64,000 nucleotides of DNA from Epilithonimonas vandammei. Lineage in GTDB: Bacteria; Bacteroidota; Bacteroidia; Flavobacteriales; Weeksellaceae. Location: the NCBI RefSeq assembly GCF_003860525.1, contig NZ_CP034161.1:1798001-1862000 (forward strand). The letters run 5' to 3'. The notes under the pieces are model-generated. The model saw only the letters and a list, made by a program, of their open reading frames with translations, did no database searches and was not told where the DNA came from. Below are positions 27,170-36,115 of this stretch, piece after piece. The stretch's first letter is position 1; the number at the start of each line of letters is the position of its first letter. A program made the position numbers and the translations under genes.

Positions 27170-27400
27170 GTGAAAAAGTTGATTTCCATATTATTACTGT
27201 CCTTATTCTTGGTTTCTACAACCGAGTTGTATCAGCTTTGGAAGATACCTACTCTTGTGGAACATTACTGGGAGCACAAACAACTTAACCCGGAAATGCC
27301 GCTGATTGCGTTTTTCAAAGCACATTACGATCATCCTGCAAAAGACGGAGATTATGGCAAAGACAGACAACTACCGTTTGTAATTTATTATTTTAAATGA
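27170..27400 (+). CDS. Truncated paralogue of the small secreted protein at 19447
   Basis: The product has 76 residues. The first 71 align almost residue for residue with the 19447-19830 product (MKKLISILLLSL, LVSTTELYQ, VEHYWEHKQLNPEM, HYDHPAKDGDYG, RQLPFV). The frame then changes to IYYFK and stops where the paralogue continues with a further 50 residues. It has probably lost its C-terminal half by deletion, since the following 170 bp encode the tail of an unrelated outer-membrane-like protein. It has the same GTG start and close promoter box. Function is unknown. Confidence 0.6.
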   Translation: MKKLISILLLSLFLVSTTELYQLWKIPTLVEHYWEHKQLNPEMPLIAFFKAHYDHPAKDGDYGKDRQLPFVIYYFK

Positions 27401-27574
27401 AAAAAAATAATCATAAGTGTTGTTCATTTTTACGGAGCAGGAATCAGAATCAGTCCGAAGAACGGTTTATTTGGCGTAGAAAGACTGAATATGCTGGAAA
27501 TAAGATACGGACATTACACGAAATCCATCGGGATGAAATCTGATATTATTTCGTTAAATTTAAGGTTTAAATAA
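27401..27574 (+). pseudogene. Tail of an outer-membrane beta-barrel-like protein
   Basis: In the same frame as the preceding truncated gene, directly after its TGA, the sequence reads HFYGAGIRISPKNGLFG, then VERLNMLEIRYGHYTKSIG, then SDIISLNLRFK and a stop. Alternating hydrophobic and polar residues and a C-terminal aromatic strand resemble the last strands of an outer-membrane barrel. There is no start and no upstream part, so this is a deletion remnant. Confidence 0.45.
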
Positions 27575-27590
27575 AAAAATCAGTAGGATA

Positions 27591-27626
27591 AATGCCTGTC
27601 GAAAATTATTCGGCGGGCATTTTTAA
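27591..27626 (+). terminator. Imperfect hairpin followed by T-rich run
   Basis: Arms aatgcctgtcg (27591-27601) and cggcgggcatt (27611-27621) pair with two G-T pairs and lead into ttttt. It separates the remnant region from the Crp gene. Confidence 0.5.
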
Positions 27627-27647
27627 TATTATTAATAGCTTTGTGTT

Positions 27648-27655
27648 TATATTTG
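27648..27655 (+). promoter_or_regulatory. -7 box (TATATTTG) ending 4 nt before the crp-type ATG
   Basis: TATATTTG matches TAnnTTTG; only cttt separates it from the ATG at 27660. Transcription would start at the initiation codon, a further leaderless candidate. Confidence 0.5.
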
Positions 27656-27659
27656 CTTT

Positions 27660-28268
27660 ATGAATTTTCAAAAAATATCTGACCCCGAATTCCGAAAAGA
27701 AATTGAAGCAAGCAAAGCTTTAAAATTGTTTCCTGCGGGTAGCGTAATTCTAGATATTAATTCTTACATCAATTATATTCCGCTGGTGCTTTCAGGAAGT
27801 ATAAAAGTAATACGTACTGATGAAGACGGACGGGAAATTCTTCTTTATTATCTAACACCTGGCGAAAGCTGTATTTCTTCTATACTTTCCGGGCTTACTC
27901 GGGATACTTCAAAAGTGAAAGTTGTAGTAGAAGAGAACGCCGAGATTCTTATGATTTCCCTTCAGCAGGCGAAAGACTGGCTCAGGAAATATCCGGAATG
28001 GACGGATTTCATCTTTGGACTTTACCAAAGAAGATTTGAAGACTTATTAGAAGTCGTAAATGCAGTTGCTTTTCAGAAAGCAGATGCAAGATTATTACAT
28101 CTTTTAAACCAAAAATCGCAGCTTTATAAATCCAAAGAACTTTCTGTAACCCATCAGCAACTAGCAGATGAACTTGGAATCACTCGCGAAGCGGTAAGCC
28201 GTGTTCTGAAACAAATCGAAACCGAAGGCAAGATAAAACTTTCCAGAAATAAAATTACGCTATTGTAA
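27660..28268 (+). CDS. Crp/Fnr-family transcriptional regulator
   Basis: This 202-residue protein has an N-terminal cyclic-nucleotide-binding-like barrel (FPAGSVILDINSYINYIPLVLSGSIKVIRTDEDGREILLYYLTPGESCISS) and a C-terminal HTH_Crp domain with recognition helix LADELGITREAVSRVLKQIE. Residues for cAMP contact are not clearly kept and there is no Fnr-type iron-sulfur cysteine set, though a Cys occurs in the GESC position. It heads a same-strand run of rhodanese, OsmC and RND genes and likely regulates them. Related regulators respond to oxidative, sulfur or nitric oxide signals, but the ligand here is unknown. Confidence 0.85.
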   Translation: MNFQKISDPEFRKEIEASKALKLFPAGSVILDINSYINYIPLVLSGSIKVIRTDEDGREILLYYLTPGESCISSILSGLTRDTSKVKVVVEENAEILMISLQQAKDWLRKYPEWTDFIFGLYQRRFEDLLEVVNAVAFQKADARLLHLLNQKSQLYKSKELSVTHQQLADELGITREAVSRVLKQIETEGKIKLSRNKITLL

Positions 28269-28300
28269 CTTACATCACTGACGGATATTATTCCTGAAGG

Positions 28301-28308
28301 TAAATTTG
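28301..28308 (+). promoter_or_regulatory. Predicted -7 box (TAAATTTG) for the rhodanese operon
   Basis: TAAATTTG matches TAnnTTTG and sits 26 nt upstream of the ATG at 28335. It is a plausible target promoter for the Crp-type regulator encoded just before it. Confidence 0.45.
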
Positions 28309-28334
28309 CATTATCAATTTAAACAATCATTAAA

Positions 28335-28646
28335 ATGTTAGATGCAATAAAAAACCTTTTCGGGATGGATAAAACCGATTACGCAGAACTTGTGAAAAAA
28401 GGAGCTCTGATTTTAGACGTAAGAAGCAAAAGTGAATATGACGGAGGACATATCAAAGATTCCATTAATATTCCTGTAGATCAGCTTCAGAAAAATCTCT
28501 CGAAATTAAAAGACAAGGACAAAACAATAATCACTTGTTGCGCTTCCGGAATGAGAAGTGCTTCTGCTAAAAGTATTTTGCAGAATAATGGCTATAAAAA
28601 TGTTTACAATGGTGGTGGCTGGTCAAGTTTAAACAATAAAATCTAA
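28335..28646 (+). CDS. Single-domain rhodanese-like sulfurtransferase
   Basis: This 103-residue cytosolic protein contains LILDVRSKSEYDGGHIKDSINIPVDQL and the active-site loop TCCASGMRSASA, with the sulfur-carrying cysteine followed by GMRS, as expected for PspE/GlpE-like rhodaneses. It transfers sulfane sulfur from persulfides or thiosulfate. It lies 5 bp upstream of an OsmC gene and downstream of a Crp regulator, suggesting a persulfide-stress response. Confidence 0.88.
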   Translation: MLDAIKNLFGMDKTDYAELVKKGALILDVRSKSEYDGGHIKDSINIPVDQLQKNLSKLKDKDKTIITCCASGMRSASAKSILQNNGYKNVYNGGGWSSLNNKI

Positions 28647-28651
28647 TACTG

Positions 28652-29086
28652 ATGGAAGCACATTTTTATAACGTAAATATTTCCTGGAAACAGGACAGGA
28701 AAGGCGAAATGTTTTCACCGGAGCTTTCTCAATCTGTAGAAATCGCAACACCTCCGCAGTTTCCGAAAGGATTAGAAGATATCTGGTCGCCCGAACATCT
28801 TTTCACCGCAGCAGTAAGCAGTTGTCTGATGACGACTTTTCTGGCAATTGCAGAAAATTCTAAATTGGATTTTGTCAATTTTGAATGCAGTTCTAAAGGA
28901 AAATTAGAACAGATTGATGGAAAATTCCTGATGACAGAAGTGATTCTCGAACCTGTAGTTACTATTAAAAATGAATCTGAAAGAGAAAAAGCAGAAAAAG
29001 TTCTTCAGAAATCTGAAGCCAATTGTTTGATATCCAATTCCGTAAAATCTAAAATTACAATGATTTCTGAGATCAAATTAGCATAA
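28652..29086 (+). CDS. OsmC family protein
   Basis: This 144-residue protein matches the OsmC/YhfA fold: SPEHLFTAAVSSCLMTTFLAIAE carries the first conserved cysteine and AEKVLQKSEANCLISNSVKSK the second, the pair used for thiol peroxidase or persulfide chemistry. Family members reduce organic hydroperoxides or persulfides. It forms an operon with the rhodanese (5-bp gap). A terminator follows at 29113-29136. Confidence 0.87.
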   Translation: MEAHFYNVNISWKQDRKGEMFSPELSQSVEIATPPQFPKGLEDIWSPEHLFTAAVSSCLMTTFLAIAENSKLDFVNFECSSKGKLEQIDGKFLMTEVILEPVVTIKNESEREKAEKVLQKSEANCLISNSVKSKITMISEIKLA

Positions 29087-29112
29087 ATGTTTCCATGTAC
29101 TTTTCAATTAAT

Positions 29113-29136
29113 ACCGCCGCTATGGCGGTTTTTTTG
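29113..29136 (+). terminator. Rho-independent terminator after the OsmC gene
   Basis: Stem accgcc/ggcggt with a 5-nt loop is followed by seven T residues. Confidence 0.8.
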
Positions 29137-29222
29137 TCAAGTTTCAGGAAATGTTTCTTTATGTGATAAAGGTTACGGTGCAGCATTTTGCGTCATCCTA
29201 TTTTTGCTTTAAAATTAGAGAA

Positions 29223-30530
29223 ATGAGAAAAATAGGCCTACTTATTTTATTATTGACAACCTATTCAGAAGTTTTTTCACAAGAGGTTGTTCCTATTTCA
29301 AAAACAGATCTGGAAAGTAAAATAATCGACAATAATCTTCAGGTAAAAATGGCAAAAAAAGAAGCCGAGCTTGCCCAAGCCGAACTTTTGGGAACCAGAG
29401 CAATGTATCTTCCGAATGTGACGGCATCTTACACCTTTACCAATACCAATAACCCTTTAATGGCGTTTGGCTCGAAGCTCAATCAGGCAAGGATCACAGC
29501 AATGGATTTCAATCCGGATAACCTTAATAACCCTAAAAGCATCTCCAATTTTGCGACAAAAATAGAAGTTCAGCAACCAATCATCAATATGGATGCGGTG
29601 TATCAAAAAAAAGCCGGACAAGTAAAAGTTGATGCGCTCAACATCAAAACAGAAAGAACCAGAGAATACGTTCAGTTTGAGCTGAAAAAATACTATATGA
29701 TGCTTCAGCTGGCTTATAAAATGCTCGAAACCCTTGAAAATGCTAAGCAAACTACACTTGCCAATAAAAAAGTAATCGGCAATTATTACAAAAACGGTAT
29801 GATTCAGAAATCTGAAGTGTTGTATATGGATGTAAGGATCAGCGAGATAGAAAGTCAGATTCAGACAGCAAAATCCAATGTAAAAAATGCTTCGGATTAC
29901 CTTTATTTTTTACTGGATGAAAACTCTGATAATAAAGTGCTAAAGCCCACAGAATCTTTGCAATACACAGAATATATCGTGGAATCTAATCTGAGAGTAA
30001 ACGACAATAGAAAGGATTTACAAGCTTATCAAAAATCTCTAGAAGCTTACGACTGGATGATAAAATCATCAAAAGCCAAGTTTCTCCCAAAACTCAATGC
30101 GTTTGGAAGTTTTGAAATGTATGACAACAAACTTGCCCAATTCAATGCCAACGGTTATCTCGCAGGAATTCAGCTTTCCTGGAATGTCTTTGACGGACTC
30201 AAATCGAAAAGCGAACAGGAAAAATATAAAGCAGAGCGTTCCAAGGCAGAAACGGAAATTGAGCAATATACCAAACAAAGTCAGCTAGAACTCAGTAAAG
30301 CCAATCGCCAGATAGAAGACGCACAAACGAAGGTCAGTTTTACAAAGCAAGCTTGGGAACAAAGCAAAGAAGCCTACAGAATCCGCAAAAATCGCTACGA
30401 TCAAGGTTTGGAAAAATCCGCAGATTTGCTTTCCGCAGAAACATTGATGTCCCAAAAAGAGTTAGAATACGAACAAGCAATTTTTGAGTATAACACCGCC
30501 TGGGAATATCAAAAATTCTTGAAACAATAA
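29223..30530 (+). CDS. TolC-family outer-membrane channel of an RND efflux system
   Basis: The start at ATG 29223 gives a signal peptide, MRKIGLLILLLTTYSEVFSQ; an in-frame upstream ATG at 29151 would precede it and is less likely. The 435-residue product has the TolC pattern of two long coiled-coil hairpins, with conserved TRAMYLPNVTASYTFTNTNNPL and, in the second repeat, KFLPKLNAFGSFEMYD and LAGIQLSWNVFDGLKS. It acts as the outer-membrane exit duct with the adaptor and permease encoded next. About 250 bp separate it from the adaptor, including a repeat. Confidence 0.87.
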   Translation: MRKIGLLILLLTTYSEVFSQEVVPISKTDLESKIIDNNLQVKMAKKEAELAQAELLGTRAMYLPNVTASYTFTNTNNPLMAFGSKLNQARITAMDFNPDNLNNPKSISNFATKIEVQQPIINMDAVYQKKAGQVKVDALNIKTERTREYVQFELKKYYMMLQLAYKMLETLENAKQTTLANKKVIGNYYKNGMIQKSEVLYMDVRISEIESQIQTAKSNVKNASDYLYFLLDENSDNKVLKPTESLQYTEYIVESNLRVNDNRKDLQAYQKSLEAYDWMIKSSKAKFLPKLNAFGSFEMYDNKLAQFNANGYLAGIQLSWNVFDGLKSKSEQEKYKAERSKAETEIEQYTKQSQLELSKANRQIEDAQTKVSFTKQAWEQSKEAYRIRKNRYDQGLEKSADLLSAETLMSQKELEYEQAIFEYNTAWEYQKFLKQ

Positions 30531-30536
30531 ATTTTA

Positions 30537-30632
30537 GGAGCTATTTCCCGCTGTCCACTGTATCTTTTTCTTTTTTGCCAAAGCTTTTTGCCATTTCAAA
30601 AAAGAAAAAGGATGCCGTTTCCATCGGGGCTA
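30537..30632. repeat. Dispersed hairpin repeat, copy 3
   Basis: Perfect 14-bp arms ctttttcttttttg (30564-30577) and caaaaaagaaaaag (30597-30610) are bordered by ggagctatttcccgct and gccgtttccatcggggct. It is a relative of the units at 16422, 19911 and 38956. It interrupts the tolC-adaptor spacer and could attenuate transcription. Confidence 0.55.
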
Positions 30633-30778
30633 GTGAGCATATTCTGTTAAAAATTATAATTCTAAATCAATAAAAATAACATCTATTTTATGAAATCGCC
30701 CTTAACAATTCTGTAAACAAAAAACTACAAAGATGGGCGATTGCATATGACCGATGAAAAACAATTAAATGTCTACTT

Positions 30779-31867
30779 ATGAAAATATACCTTTATTCAA
30801 CCTTGATTCTCAGCGCACTTCTGATGGGGAGCTGCTCCTCAGACGAAAAAAAATCCGCACAGAATTCCGATGCGCCAATTTCTGTTACAGTCAGTCACAG
30901 CACATCAGGCCCGGAAGGTTCATCTGCCACAGCGAGTGGAAAACTGGTGGCAAAAAATTCAGTCAATATTTCTACCCGAGTGATGGGTTATATCACTTCA
31001 ATGAAAGCTGAAGTCGGACAGAACGTTCAGGCAGGACAACTTTTGGTGAGTATCAATGCCACAGATATTCAGGCAAAAGGCGGACAAGCCAGTGCGCAGA
31101 TTTCCCAAGCTCAGGCCAATTATAATTTGGCTAAAAAAGATTACGAGAGATTTCAGAATTTATATAAATCTCAAAGTGCTTCCCAAAAAGAACTCGATGA
31201 TATGAGAGCCCGCTATGAAATGGCAAGTGCAGGTTTACAGGCGGCGCAACAGATGAAAAACGAGGTGAATGCTCAGTACCGTTACACCAATGTTACGGCG
31301 CCCATTTCCGGAACCATTACCGCAAAATTTGCAGAACAGGGCGATATGGCAAGTCCCGGAATGCCTTTACTGACTATAGAATCGCCGTCATCTTTGCAGG
31401 CTCAGGTTTTGGTTTCTGAGCAGAATATCACGATGATTTCCAACGGAATGCCGGTTGATGTCACCTTAAAATCAATGAACAGAACCGTTTCCGGAACAGT
31501 ATCAGAAATCAGTAAATCAGCAACGAACACAGGTGGACAATATATGGTGAAAATCAACATTCATAATGCTTCTGATTTGCTTCCGGGAATGTTTGTGAAT
31601 GTGCAATTCCCTTTCAAAACATCAGGAAAAATAAATCAGGATTTTAATGAAACAATGATGATTCCTACTACAGCTTTGGTAGAAAACGGTCAGCTTACAG
31701 GCGTTTATGTGGTTAGTTCTCAAAATACAGCCGTTCTTAGATGGATAAGAATAGGAAAAACATTAGGCGATCAAGTAGAGGTTTTGTCCGGTTTGAAATC
31801 TAAGGAAACCTACATTGTTTCTTCAACAGGAAAATTGTATAACGGAGTAAAAGTTCAAGTAAAGTAA
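30779..31867 (+). CDS. RND efflux periplasmic adaptor lipoprotein
   Basis: This 362-residue protein begins with a lipoprotein signal, STLILSALLMGSCSSDE (lipobox LMGSC). The lipoyl halves are NSVNISTRVMGYITSMKAEVGQNVQAGQLLVSI and APISGTITAKFAEQGDMASPG, with a helical hairpin between them and a beta-barrel/membrane-proximal domain after. It links the permease 31940-35167 with the TolC protein. The gene is intact. The 72-bp gap to the permease holds an AT-rich direct repeat of tcaaagttcaggattta type. Confidence 0.88.
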   Translation: MKIYLYSTLILSALLMGSCSSDEKKSAQNSDAPISVTVSHSTSGPEGSSATASGKLVAKNSVNISTRVMGYITSMKAEVGQNVQAGQLLVSINATDIQAKGGQASAQISQAQANYNLAKKDYERFQNLYKSQSASQKELDDMRARYEMASAGLQAAQQMKNEVNAQYRYTNVTAPISGTITAKFAEQGDMASPGMPLLTIESPSSLQAQVLVSEQNITMISNGMPVDVTLKSMNRTVSGTVSEISKSATNTGGQYMVKINIHNASDLLPGMFVNVQFPFKTSGKINQDFNETMMIPTTALVENGQLTGVYVVSSQNTAVLRWIRIGKTLGDQVEVLSGLKSKETYIVSSTGKLYNGVKVQVK

Positions 31868-31939
31868 TTCAAAGTTCAGGATTTAGAGTTCAAAGTCAAT
31901 AATACTGAACTTTAAACATAGAACCTTAAACCTAAAATT

Positions 31940-34900
31940 ATGGAAAAAGGATTCGCAGGACGTATCGCCGAGTTTTTCATCAATTCAAAATTGACCATTC
32001 TGTTGATGATTGCTTTGATGATTATTGGCGTTTATAGTTCGACATTAATACCAAGAGAAGAAGAACCGCAGATTATTATTCCGATGGCTGATGTTATGGT
32101 CGGTTATCCAGGAGCAAACCCGAAGGAAGTGGAAAGCCGCATCGTAAAACCTATGGAAAAGATTATTTCCAACATCAAAGGTGTAGAACACATCCATTCT
32201 ATGGCGATGAACGGACAGGCTATGATTATCGTCCAGTTTTATGTTGGCGAAGATACGGAACGTTCTTATGTAAAGCTTTATGATGAACTGATGAAGAATA
32301 AAAACATCTTTCCGAAAGGTGTGATGGAACCAATGGTGAAAACCCGTTCCATTGATGATGTCCCGATGCTCGGCTTGACTTTGTGGAGTGACAATGCTAA
32401 TTACAATGACTTTCAGCTTCGTCAGATCGGAGAAGAATTATCTTCCGAAATCAAAAAAATAAAAGATGTTTCCCTTACCAAAACCATAGGCGGAAGAAAC
32501 CGTCAGTTACAAGTTGTTTTAGATAAAGATAAAATGGCGGAACTGAACGTCGATGCACTTTCTGTAATGCAGATGATTCAAGCCAATAACGGAAGTTCAC
32601 AATCAGGAAAGTTTGATTCAGGGGATTCTGAATATCTTTTAACAACGGGGCAGTTTCTCAATTCTGCAGAAGATGTGGAAAATCTGGTTATCGGAACTTC
32701 TCAGAATATGCCTGTGTATCTGAAACAGGTCGCAACAATAAAAGACGGCGCTTCCGATCCTGCCAATTATGTAAGTTTTGGCTATGGAAATGCAGTAGAA
32801 AGCGGCAAAAAATTCAAATCGGAATATCCTGCCGTTACGGTTTCTGTTTCCAAAGTGAAAGGTGCCGATGCGATGCAAATATCGCAGCAGATTCTTACCA
32901 AAGTAGATGAGCTGAAGAAAAATCTGATTCCAAATGATGTACACGTAGAAGTGACCAGAAATTATGGAGAAACAGCTTCTCATAAAGTTTCAGAATTATT
33001 GATGCACCTTGGCGTTGCGATTTTGGCAGTAACAATTCTTGTGATGCTAGCAATGGGCTGGAGAGGTGGATTGGTGGTTTTCTTTTCAGTTCCATTGACG
33101 TTTGCTTTAACCTTATTCAGCTATTATATCTTAGGATATACATTGAATAGAATCACGCTTTTTGCATTGGTTTTTGTAGTAGGAATTGTGGTAGACGATA
33201 GTATCATCATAGCAGAAAATATGCACAGGCATTTTCATATGAGGAAATTACCGTTCAAACAAGCGGCAATTTATGCTATTAATGAAGTCGGGAATCCAAC
33301 AATTTTAGCAACGTTCACCGTCATTGCTGCAATTTTGCCAATGGCATTCGTATCAGGAATGATGGGACCCTATATGTCACCAATGCCAATTGGAGCTTCG
33401 ATTGCGATGATGCTTTCCCTTTTTGTGGCATTAACGGTGACACCGTATCTCGGTTATCATTTATTAAAGGTCAAAGATGAGCAACATCATAAAGAAGAAC
33501 AAGGTCTGGAAACAGGAAGAATATATAAGATCTATAAAAAAATCGAACAACCGCTTCTGGATTCCAAATCAAAAAGATGGACGATGATGGGGGTAACTGC
33601 GGTTTTACTGTTGATTTCTGTGGCAGCGTTTTTTACCAAATGGGTAGCGGTAAAAATGCTTCCGTTTGACAACAAAAACGAAATTCAGGTGGTTATCGAT
33701 ATGCCGGAAGGAACAACGCTGGAAAGAACCTCTGCAGTTACTCAAGACATTGCGCAATACCTGAAGACAGTTCCGGAGGTGGTCAATTATCAGAATTACG
33801 TGGGCTCTTCTGCACCAATAACTTTTAATGGTTTGGTTCGTCATTACGATGTGCGTGGAAGTAGTAATACGGCAGATATTCAGGTCAATCTTTTGCACAA
33901 AGAAGGCCGTGATAAACAAAGCCACGATGTTGCTAAAAATATTCGTCCGGAAATTCAGAAAATAGCGGCCAAATACGGAGCTAATGTAAAAGTGGTGGAA
34001 GTTCCGCCGGGGCCACCGGTTCTTTCAACAATTGTAGCAGAAATCTACGGCCCTGATTATGAAGGACAAATAAAAGTAGCGAAACAGGTGGAAGATATTC
34101 TGAAAAAAAACGATGATGTAGTGGATATCGATTGGATGGTAGAAGCGCCACAGAAAGAATTTAAGCTAGTTCCGGATAAAGAAAAGGCTATGTTGAACGG
34201 TGTTGCACCACAGCAGATTGTAGGCAATATGACCTATCTGATGGGAGAGTATCCAATTGGAAATCTTTACGATGAAAAATCGAGTGATCCTGTAGATATT
34301 GTAATGAAATTGAAAAATGCCGATAAATCTAATATTCAGGATATTATAGGACTAAAAGTAAAAGGGCAAATGGGAATGGTTCATGTGGGCGATTTAGTAA
34401 GAGTAGAGGAGAAAGAACTGGACAAAACCATTTACAGAAAAGACCAGAAAAGGGTAGTGTACGTCCTTGCTGATATGGCAGGAAAACTGGAAAGCCCGGC
34501 TTATGCCATTCTCGGAATGGATGAGAAACTAAAAAAAATCCAATTACCAAATGGCTATTCGATGAATGAACTTTATATGAATCAACCAGAAGATGAAAGC
34601 AACTATACCGTAAAATGGGACGGAGAATGGCAAATCACTTTGGAAGTTTTCCGTGATCTGGGAACTGCTTTCGCCGTCGTAATTATCGTTATTTATATGC
34701 TGATTGTCGGCTGGTTCCAAAATTTCAAAACACCTATTGTGATGATGGTTGCGATTCCGCTCTCTTTGATTGGAATTGTGCTGGGACATTGGTTGTTAGG
34801 CGCATTTTTTACGGCAACATCCTTTATCGGAATGATTGCATTAGCGGGTGTAATGGTGAGAAATTCAGTTCTTTTAATCGATTTTATAGAAATCCGTCTC

Positions 34901-35167
34901 AAAGAAGGAATTCCTATGAAGCAGGCGATCATTGAAGCCGGAGCAGTAAGAACAACTCCTATTTTACTGACAACTGGAGCAGTCGTAATTGGAGCAGTAA
35001 TAATTCTTTTTGACCCTATTTTTCAGGGATTGGCTATTTCGCTGGTGTTTGGGGCGATCGTTTCTACATTGCTTACATTGGTTGTTGTGCCATTGGTTTA
35101 TTATGCTACTGAAAGAAAAAAATGGGAGAAAAAAAACGAATCTGATGACAAGTTTTTTGAAGTATAA
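31940..35167 (+). CDS. RND efflux permease (HAE-1-like family)
   Basis: This 1075-residue inner-membrane protein shows the RND plan of two repeats, each with a transmembrane bundle and a periplasmic loop: FINSKLTILLMIALMIIGVYSSTLIPREEEPQI, the TM4 charged motif VVGIVVDDSIIIAENM (two Asp for proton relay), and GVMVRNSVLLIDF in the second half. The EEEPQI stretch is typical of the hydrophobe/drug or small-molecule branch rather than the CusA metal branch. The substrate is unknown. With sulfur-transfer genes and a Crp regulator upstream it may export a reactive sulfur species or another toxic compound, which is inference. Confidence 0.87.
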   Translation: MEKGFAGRIAEFFINSKLTILLMIALMIIGVYSSTLIPREEEPQIIIPMADVMVGYPGANPKEVESRIVKPMEKIISNIKGVEHIHSMAMNGQAMIIVQFYVGEDTERSYVKLYDELMKNKNIFPKGVMEPMVKTRSIDDVPMLGLTLWSDNANYNDFQLRQIGEELSSEIKKIKDVSLTKTIGGRNRQLQVVLDKDKMAELNVDALSVMQMIQANNGSSQSGKFDSGDSEYLLTTGQFLNSAEDVENLVIGTSQNMPVYLKQVATIKDGASDPANYVSFGYGNAVESGKKFKSEYPAVTVSVSKVKGADAMQISQQILTKVDELKKNLIPNDVHVEVTRNYGETASHKVSELLMHLGVAILAVTILVMLAMGWRGGLVVFFSVPLTFALTLFSYYILGYTLNRITLFALVFVVGIVVDDSIIIAENMHRHFHMRKLPFKQAAIYAINEVGNPTILATFTVIAAILPMAFVSGMMGPYMSPMPIGASIAMMLSLFVALTVTPYLGYHLLKVKDEQHHKEEQGLETGRIYKIYKKIEQPLLDSKSKRWTMMGVTAVLLLISVAAFFTKWVAVKMLPFDNKNEIQVVIDMPEGTTLERTSAVTQDIAQYLKTVPEVVNYQNYVGSSAPITFNGLVRHYDVRGSSNTADIQVNLLHKEGRDKQSHDVAKNIRPEIQKIAAKYGANVKVVEVPPGPPVLSTIVAEIYGPDYEGQIKVAKQVEDILKKNDDVVDIDWMVEAPQKEFKLVPDKEKAMLNGVAPQQIVGNMTYLMGEYPIGNLYDEKSSDPVDIVMKLKNADKSNIQDIIGLKVKGQMGMVHVGDLVRVEEKELDKTIYRKDQKRVVYVLADMAGKLESPAYAILGMDEKLKKIQLPNGYSMNELYMNQPEDESNYTVKWDGEWQITLEVFRDLGTAFAVVIIVIYMLIVGWFQNFKTPIVMMVAIPLSLIGIVLGHWLLGAFFTATSFIGMIALAGVMVRNSVLLIDFIEIRLKEGIPMKQAIIEAGAVRTTPILLTTGAVVIGAVIILFDPIFQGLAISLVFGAIVSTLLTLVVVPLVYYATERKKWEKKNESDDKFFEV

Positions 35168-35203
35168 CACTTTTAAGTTGTCAATAATTAAATATTTTAT
35201 TTT

Positions 35204-35509
35204 ATGAAATTATTATTAATCACAGCAATTGAAGAATTTGAAAAAGATGTTATTAACATTCTTAAAAATTCGCGATTAAAAGCTTTCTCTTATCAATCTG
35301 TAAAAGGTTTTAAAAACGATAAAAACGAAATGAAAAACTGGTTCGGAAAAGATGATATTGCTGTAGATTCTCTTCTTTTCACGGTTTTTTCAGAGTATAA
35401 CTGTGTGGATAGCATTTATAAAAATATAAATGAATTCAACTCCATGCAGCAAACTGTTCCCCATATTCACATTGTAACAATTAATTTAGAAGATGAAAAT
35501 TTTAGGTAA
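35204..35509 (+). CDS. Small PII-like protein of unknown function
   Basis: This 101-residue cytosolic protein runs MKLLLITAIEEFEKDVINIL, SRLKAFSYQSVKGFK, DSLLFTVFSEYNCVDSIYKNINEFN and then HIHIVTINLE. The beta-alpha-beta-beta-alpha-beta order suggests a ferredoxin/PII-like fold, and I recall similar proteins beside RND pumps in Bacteroidota. It starts 37 bp after the permease and overlaps the next gene by 17 nt, so it belongs to the operon. A sensor role is possible but not shown. Confidence 0.6.
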   Translation: MKLLLITAIEEFEKDVINILKNSRLKAFSYQSVKGFKNDKNEMKNWFGKDDIAVDSLLFTVFSEYNCVDSIYKNINEFNSMQQTVPHIHIVTINLEDENFR

Positions 35510-35684
35510 AAAGAGAGTGCCATCGCTTATCGGAGCACTAGTAGGAGCCATTGCAGGATATCTGTATTATTACTTCATTGGTTGCGTTACAGGAAGCTGT
35601 GCAATCACTTCCAATCCTTTTAATAGTTCTATTTATGGATTAGTAATGGGCTATCTCCTGGTATCAGTTTTTGATAATAAGTAA
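35493..35684 (+). CDS. DUF6132-type small membrane protein
   Basis: This 63-residue protein has two hydrophobic segments (PSLIGALVGAIAGYLYYYFIG and GLVMGYLLVSVF) and a conserved loop, GCVTGSCAITSNPF. The Gxx GxCxItSNP pattern is that of the DUF6132 family, which resembles short sulfur- or thiol-transport membrane proteins. Two cysteines in the loop may carry thiol chemistry. It overlaps the PII-like gene, which implies translational coupling. Confidence 0.7.
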   Translation: MKILGKKRVPSLIGALVGAIAGYLYYYFIGCVTGSCAITSNPFNSSIYGLVMGYLLVSVFDNK

Positions 35685-35701
35685 AAAAATAATAAAATGA
35701 T

Positions 35702-35917
35702 ATGCAAACAAGAGTAGTACACGCAGTCGCTGGAACTTTCATTTTGGGAAGTCTGCTTTTAGGGATTTATGTAAGCTCAAACTGGTTTTGGCTTACTGGC
35801 TTTGTAGGAATTAATATGTGGATACACGCTCTCACCAACTGGTGTCTGATGTATTGGATGTTAGATAAACTAGGAGTCAGCAATGCAAAAACAGACTGTA
35901 GTAAATTACATAGCTAA
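35702..35917 (+). CDS. DUF2892/YgaP-like transmembrane protein
   Basis: This 71-residue protein starts MQTRVVHAVAGTFILGSLLLG and has two membrane helices and LTGFVGINMWIHALTNWCLMYWML, matching the DUF2892 domain. The membrane part of the rhodanese YgaP belongs to the same group, so its place in an operon begun by a rhodanese is suggestive of sulfane-sulfur handling. It is the last gene before a strong terminator. Confidence 0.72.
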   Translation: MQTRVVHAVAGTFILGSLLLGIYVSSNWFWLTGFVGINMWIHALTNWCLMYWMLDKLGVSNAKTDCSKLHS

Positions 35918-35924
35918 ACTACTT

Positions 35925-35954
35925 AAAAACCGGAACAGTTGTTCCGGTTTTTTT
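35925..35954 (+). terminator. Strong Rho-independent terminator
   Basis: Arms aaaaaccggaac (35925-35936) and gttccggttttt (35941-35952) pair perfectly and end in a T run. This marks the end of the RND/DUF operon. Confidence 0.85.
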
Positions 35955-36115
35955 ATTTTGAAATTAGCAAATTCGTTTTATATGTTGATTGAATGCCTGT
36001 GGGTAATAGTGTTTGGATAAGTCGAAGTTTAATTATTAAATCTGTTTATTTTTATTTGGCATATAAATTGAGTTTATTGATTTATTATTGAAATTAATCA
36101 TTAAAAATAAAAATT

